Positions 61,689 to 64,000 of a DNA stretch of 64,000 nucleotides are shown here, piece by piece; positions within the stretch are counted from its first letter, which is position 1, and each line of letters opens with the position of its first letter. This DNA comes from Stenotrophomonas sp. ESTM1D_MKCIP4_1. GTDB lineage: Bacteria > Pseudomonadota > Gammaproteobacteria > Xanthomonadales > Xanthomonadaceae. The stretch lies in assembly GCF_003086895.1 (NCBI RefSeq), contig NZ_CP026004.1:1710731-1774730 (forward strand), in the 5' to 3' direction. Under the pieces are notes generated by a model that ran no database searches, was not told the DNA's origin, and was given only the letters and a program-made list of their open reading frames with translations. Both the position numbers and the translations under genes were made by a program.

Positions 61689-62669
61689 ATGAAACTGTTT
61701 CCGCTGCATATCCTCCCGAACGACACCAAGATCGACTTCATGCGTTGGCGCCATGTCGCCATGGCAGTCACGATCGCGGTGTTCATCGCTTCGGTGGCCA
61801 TCATCGGTGTGAAGGGCTTCACCTTCGCGCTGGATTTCACCGGCGGCACCCTGATCGAAGCCCGCTTCGACCGCCAGGTGGACGTCGAGCAGGTCCGCGA
61901 GAAGCTGGAGAGCAATGGCTTCGAGGGCGCCCAGGTGCAGAGCTACGGTGGCAACACCGATCTGCTGATCCGCCTGTCGCCGCACGGCGAGCATGCCCCC
62001 GGTACCGGCGATGCCGCTGCCGAGGACAAGGCCACCGCCGCAGCGGTGGTCAAGGCTATCAACAGCACCGACAACCCGGTCACCATCCTGCGCAACGAGT
62101 TCGTCGGCCCGCAGATCGGCAAGGACCTGGCCAAGAACGGCCTGTACGCCACCATCTTCATGCTGGCTGGCTTCCTGATCTACATCGCGGTGCGCTTCGA
62201 GTGGAAGTTCGCGGTCACCGCCAGCATCGTGGCGCTGTTCGACCTGCTGGTGACGGTGGCCTACGTGTCCCTGCTGGGCCGCGAGTTCGATCTGAACGTA
62301 CTGGCCGGCCTGCTGTCGGTGATGGGCTTTGCGATCAACGACATCATCGTGGTGTTCGACCGCGTGCGTGAGAACTTCCGCAGCCTGCGTGCCGAGCCGA
62401 TGGAAGTGCTGAACCGTTCGATCAACCAGACGCTGTCGCGTACGGTGATCACCGCGGTGATGTTCTTCCTGTCGGCGCTGGCGCTGTACCTGTACGGCGG
62501 CAGCTCGATGGAAGGCCTGGCCGAAACGCACATGATAGGTGCGGTGATCGTGGTGCTGTCCTCGATCCTGGTGGCCGTCCCGATGCTGACCATCGGCGCG
62601 CTGCGGGTAAGCAAGCAGGATCTGCTGCCCAAGGCAAAGGACGTCGAGGCCTTGGCCCGTCGCCCGTAA
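61689..62669 (+). CDS. secF: Protein translocase subunit SecF
   Basis: A 326-residue partner of SecD. It has IDFMRWRHVAMAVTIAVFI (TM1), FALDFTGGTLIEARFD at the start of the periplasmic loop, TM2-6 with MGFAINDIIVVFDRVRENF, and LNRSINQTLSRTVITA. The loop has a somewhat long Ala/Asp-rich insert (GEHAPGTGDAAAEDKATAAA). The gene ends the operon, and a strong terminator follows. Confidence 0.96.
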   Translation: MKLFPLHILPNDTKIDFMRWRHVAMAVTIAVFIASVAIIGVKGFTFALDFTGGTLIEARFDRQVDVEQVREKLESNGFEGAQVQSYGGNTDLLIRLSPHGEHAPGTGDAAAEDKATAAAVVKAINSTDNPVTILRNEFVGPQIGKDLAKNGLYATIFMLAGFLIYIAVRFEWKFAVTASIVALFDLLVTVAYVSLLGREFDLNVLAGLLSVMGFAINDIIVVFDRVRENFRSLRAEPMEVLNRSINQTLSRTVITAVMFFLSALALYLYGGSSMEGLAETHMIGAVIVVLSSILVAVPMLTIGALRVSKQDLLPKAKDVEALARRP

Positions 62670-62695
62670 GCGAGCGCTGCACCCAGCACACAGAG

Positions 62696-62719
62696 AACCC
62701 CGCGCAAGCGGGGTTTTTT
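62696..62719 (+). terminator. Terminator of the yajC-secD-secF operon
   Basis: AACCCCGC / GCGGGGTTTTTT hairpin with a GCAA-type loop and six T, 27 bp after the secF stop. Confidence 0.9.
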
Positions 62720-62887
62720 GTTTGCAGGGCTTGCAGCCCTGGTGCGCGTCATCGCATGCGCGCTGTCGCTCCCACGCTTCGCTGCGCGAACCGTGGGCCC
62801 CACTTACCAGCTCCCAGACCCCCGCCGCTTCGCGGCCGCCCCCTGACTCAGGGGGCTTTGCCCCAGACCGGTTCCGCGCGGCTGTTG

Positions 62888-63056
62888 GTAGGTGCCGACC
62901 GTTGGTCGGCACATCCGTCAGATATCGAATGAATTCATCCACGCATGGCGTGGATCTACTGTGTCGCGCGGCTGTTGGTAGGTGCCGACCGTTGGTCGGC
63001 ACATCCGTCAGATATCGATATCCGATCCAGTGCCGACCAACGGTCGGCACCCACCA
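62888..63056. repeat. Four SMAG palindromes in island B
   Basis: GTAGGTGCCGACCGTTGGTC-type elements at 62888-62912 and 62978-63002 lie inside the exact 54-bp direct repeats. An inverse ATCCACGCATGGCGTGGAT element ending CTAC lies at 62937-62959. An inverse GTGCCGACCAACGGTCGGCA element lies at about 63030-63054. Confidence 0.75.
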
Positions 63057-63097
63057 GAGCAGAACGCCGTTCCGACAGATCGCGGAGAACTGTCGAA

Positions 63098-63199
63098 GGC
63101 GGGGTGGGTCCGGTTGAGGGGGTGTGAGCGCCATGGATGGCGCGACCAAGCCCCCATGGACGGGTTCACGGCGTCCCCCTCAACCGGACCCACCCCGCC
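63098..63199. repeat. Long hairpin module, copy 3
   Basis: A perfect 25-bp inverted repeat: left arm 63098-63122 begins GGCGGGGTGGGTCCGG, right arm 63175-63199 ends CCGGACCCACCCCGCC, the same stem as copy 1. The nested GCGCCATGGATGGCGC is at 63128-63143, and the loop also has CCCCCATGGACGGG. Confidence 0.85.
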
Positions 63200-63412
63200 A
63201 TCCCCCGGAATGCCCGCATTTCACGTTGACGTTGCCCTGGCTTCCAGCAGGTGCAGGGCTGCAAGCCCTGCAAAAAGAAACCCCCACCCTACGCCAGCGT
63301 CGGTTGTGCAATCTTCCCCCGCGCACTACGATCCTGCGGTTCGCGCGCGTACGCGCCCGCCCGTATTCCTGCTGAGCGCCCCGCGCGCCGCATCTGCCAA
63401 CCTGAGGTTTCC

Positions 63413-64000
63413 ATGGTCATCAAACCGCGCGTCCGCGGCTTCATCTGCGTCACCACCCACCCGACCGGCTGCGAAGCCGCGGTCAAGCAGCAGATCGACT
63501 ACATCCGCGCGCGCCCGCCCATCCAGAACGGCCCCAAGCGTGTACTGGTCATCGGCGCCTCCACCGGCTACGGCCTGGCGGCGCGCATCACCGCCGCCTT
63601 CGGCAGCGGTGCCGCCACCTTGGGCATCTTCTTCGAGCGCCCGGGCAGCGAGACCAAGCCGGGCACCGCGGGCTGGTACAACTCCGCCGCCTTCCACAAG
63701 TACGCCGACGAAGCGGGCCTGTATGCCAAGAGCATCAACGGCGATGCCTTCTCCGACGAAGTGAAGGCCAGGGCCATCGAGATGATCAAGGCCGACCTCG
63801 GCCAGGTCGACCAAGTGGTCTACAGCCTGGCCGCGCCGCGCCGCAAGCACCCCAAGACCGGCGAGATCATCAGCTCCACGCTGAAGCCGATCGGCGAACC
63901 GATCACGCTGCGTGGCCTGGATACCGACAAGGAAGTGCTGACCGAGACGCACCTGCAGCCGGCCACGGCCGAAGAGATCGCCGGCACCGTGGCGGTGATG
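63413..64000 (+). CDS. fabV: Trans-2-enoyl-CoA/ACP reductase FabV (3' end outside window)
   Basis: 196 residues are visible and the frame is open at the window edge. FabV is the NADH-dependent enoyl reductase of fatty acid synthesis in many gammaproteobacteria and is known to be resistant to triclosan. [20 protein letters not shown], the Rossmann motif [31 protein letters not shown] and [16 protein letters not shown] are characteristic. The catalytic Tyr/Lys lie beyond the edge. A TGAGG site precedes ATG 63413. The gene begins 142 bp after repeat island B. Confidence 0.95.
   Translation, partial: MVIKPRVRGFICVTTHPTGCEAAVKQQIDYIRARPPIQNGPKRVLVIGASTGYGLAARITAAFGSGAATLGIFFERPGSETKPGTAGWYNSAAFHKYADEAGLYAKSINGDAFSDEVKARAIEMIKADLGQVDQVVYSLAAPRRKHPKTGEIISSTLKPIGEPITLRGLDTDKEVLTETHLQPATAEEIAGTVAVM

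Larger units (their letters stand above)
62724..63271. repeat. Repeat island B between secF and fabV
   Basis: This gene-free stretch is bounded by GCAGGGCTTGCAGCCCT (62724-62740) and GCAGGGCTGCAAGCCCTGC (63253-63271), as is island A. It holds, in order, an unassigned GC-rich segment (62741-62874), two exact 54-bp direct repeats (62875-62928 and 62965-63018) with a SMAG element between, another inverse SMAG, and a long hairpin module. The segment 63052-63271 is essentially the reverse complement of the left half of island A. No protein-coding signal was found. Confidence 0.75.

Noticed and set aside
62741..62874. Remnant gene or RNA in the first part of island B
   Set aside because: GC-rich with a few short complementary stretches (CCCCCTGACTCAGGGGGC), but no frame, motif or known repeat could be assigned.

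Overview
The window reads as a chromosomal segment of a Stenotrophomonas species, most likely of the S. maltophilia complex (Xanthomonadaceae). The base composition is uniformly GC-rich. The gene order smeRv / smeU1-V-W-U2-X, the cluster fur ... recN-hrcA-grpE-dnaK-dnaJ, the block queA-tgt-yajC-secD-secF and the dense scatter of GTAG-type palindromic REPs (the SMAG elements known from this genus) all fit. No transposase, integrase, prophage, plasmid or CRISPR gene is visible. The interesting non-genic content is in repeats.

Layout. 1-7.5 kb: end of a metallo-beta-lactamase-fold hydrolase, upp, then a tightly packed four-gene set (TonB-dependent receptor, phytase-like beta-propeller lipoprotein, purple-acid-phosphatase-like enzyme, exported inorganic pyrophosphatase) that looks like a system for taking phosphorus from organic phosphate esters. 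7.6-11.2 kb: membrane protein, photolyase, OmpA-type lipoprotein, and an ordered array of eight SMAG palindromes. 11.2-20.3 kb: the SmeVWX multidrug RND efflux operon with its divergent LysR regulator. 20.3-30.3 kb: small exported proteins, an exported EEP-fold hydrolase with a LacI-type operator, a siderophore-type TonB receptor, a large lipoprotein hydrolase, an ICMT-like enzyme, tmRNA and an exported HExxH protein. 30.4-32.7 kb: smpB, ratA, rnfH, bamE and fur. 32.7-42 kb: SGNH esterase with divergent LysR regulator, recN, and the hrcA-grpE-dnaK-dnaJ heat-shock genes with good sigma-70 and sigma-32 promoter candidates. 42-47 kb: AraC regulator divergent from a fosmidomycin-resistance-type MFS pump, then a repeat island, then pdxY-tyrA. 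47-56.8 kb: ABC exporter-yigZ, an ECF sigma / anti-sigma pair, a GAF-GAF-GGDEF-EAL protein, a LOG-family protein and a PLP aminotransferase. 57-64 kb: queuosine genes queA-tgt, the Sec accessory operon yajC-secD-secF, a second repeat island, and the start of fabV.

How parts work together. tmRNA (ssrA) and its partner SmpB lie about 2 kb apart. HrcA, GrpE, DnaK and DnaJ form the DnaK chaperone system. YajC-SecD-SecF assist Sec export, which serves the many predicted exported proteins here, and BamE assists insertion of the two TonB receptors. The phosphate-ester set would bind and cleave phosphorylated compounds outside the inner membrane and hydrolyse pyrophosphate in the periplasm.

The least explained material is the two repeat islands (44106-44728 and 62724-63271). 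Both are bounded by the same 19-bp palindrome and built from the same modules: a long about 25-bp-stem hairpin with a nested GCGCCATGGATGGCGC-type hairpin, hexamer tandem repeats, SMAG palindromes and, in one, a second REP family. That second family (core GGGGTCAGAGCCC / GGGATCCGACCCC) also supplies the last residues and stop codon of the SGNH esterase. All coordinates of short elements were counted by eye and may be off by a base or two.
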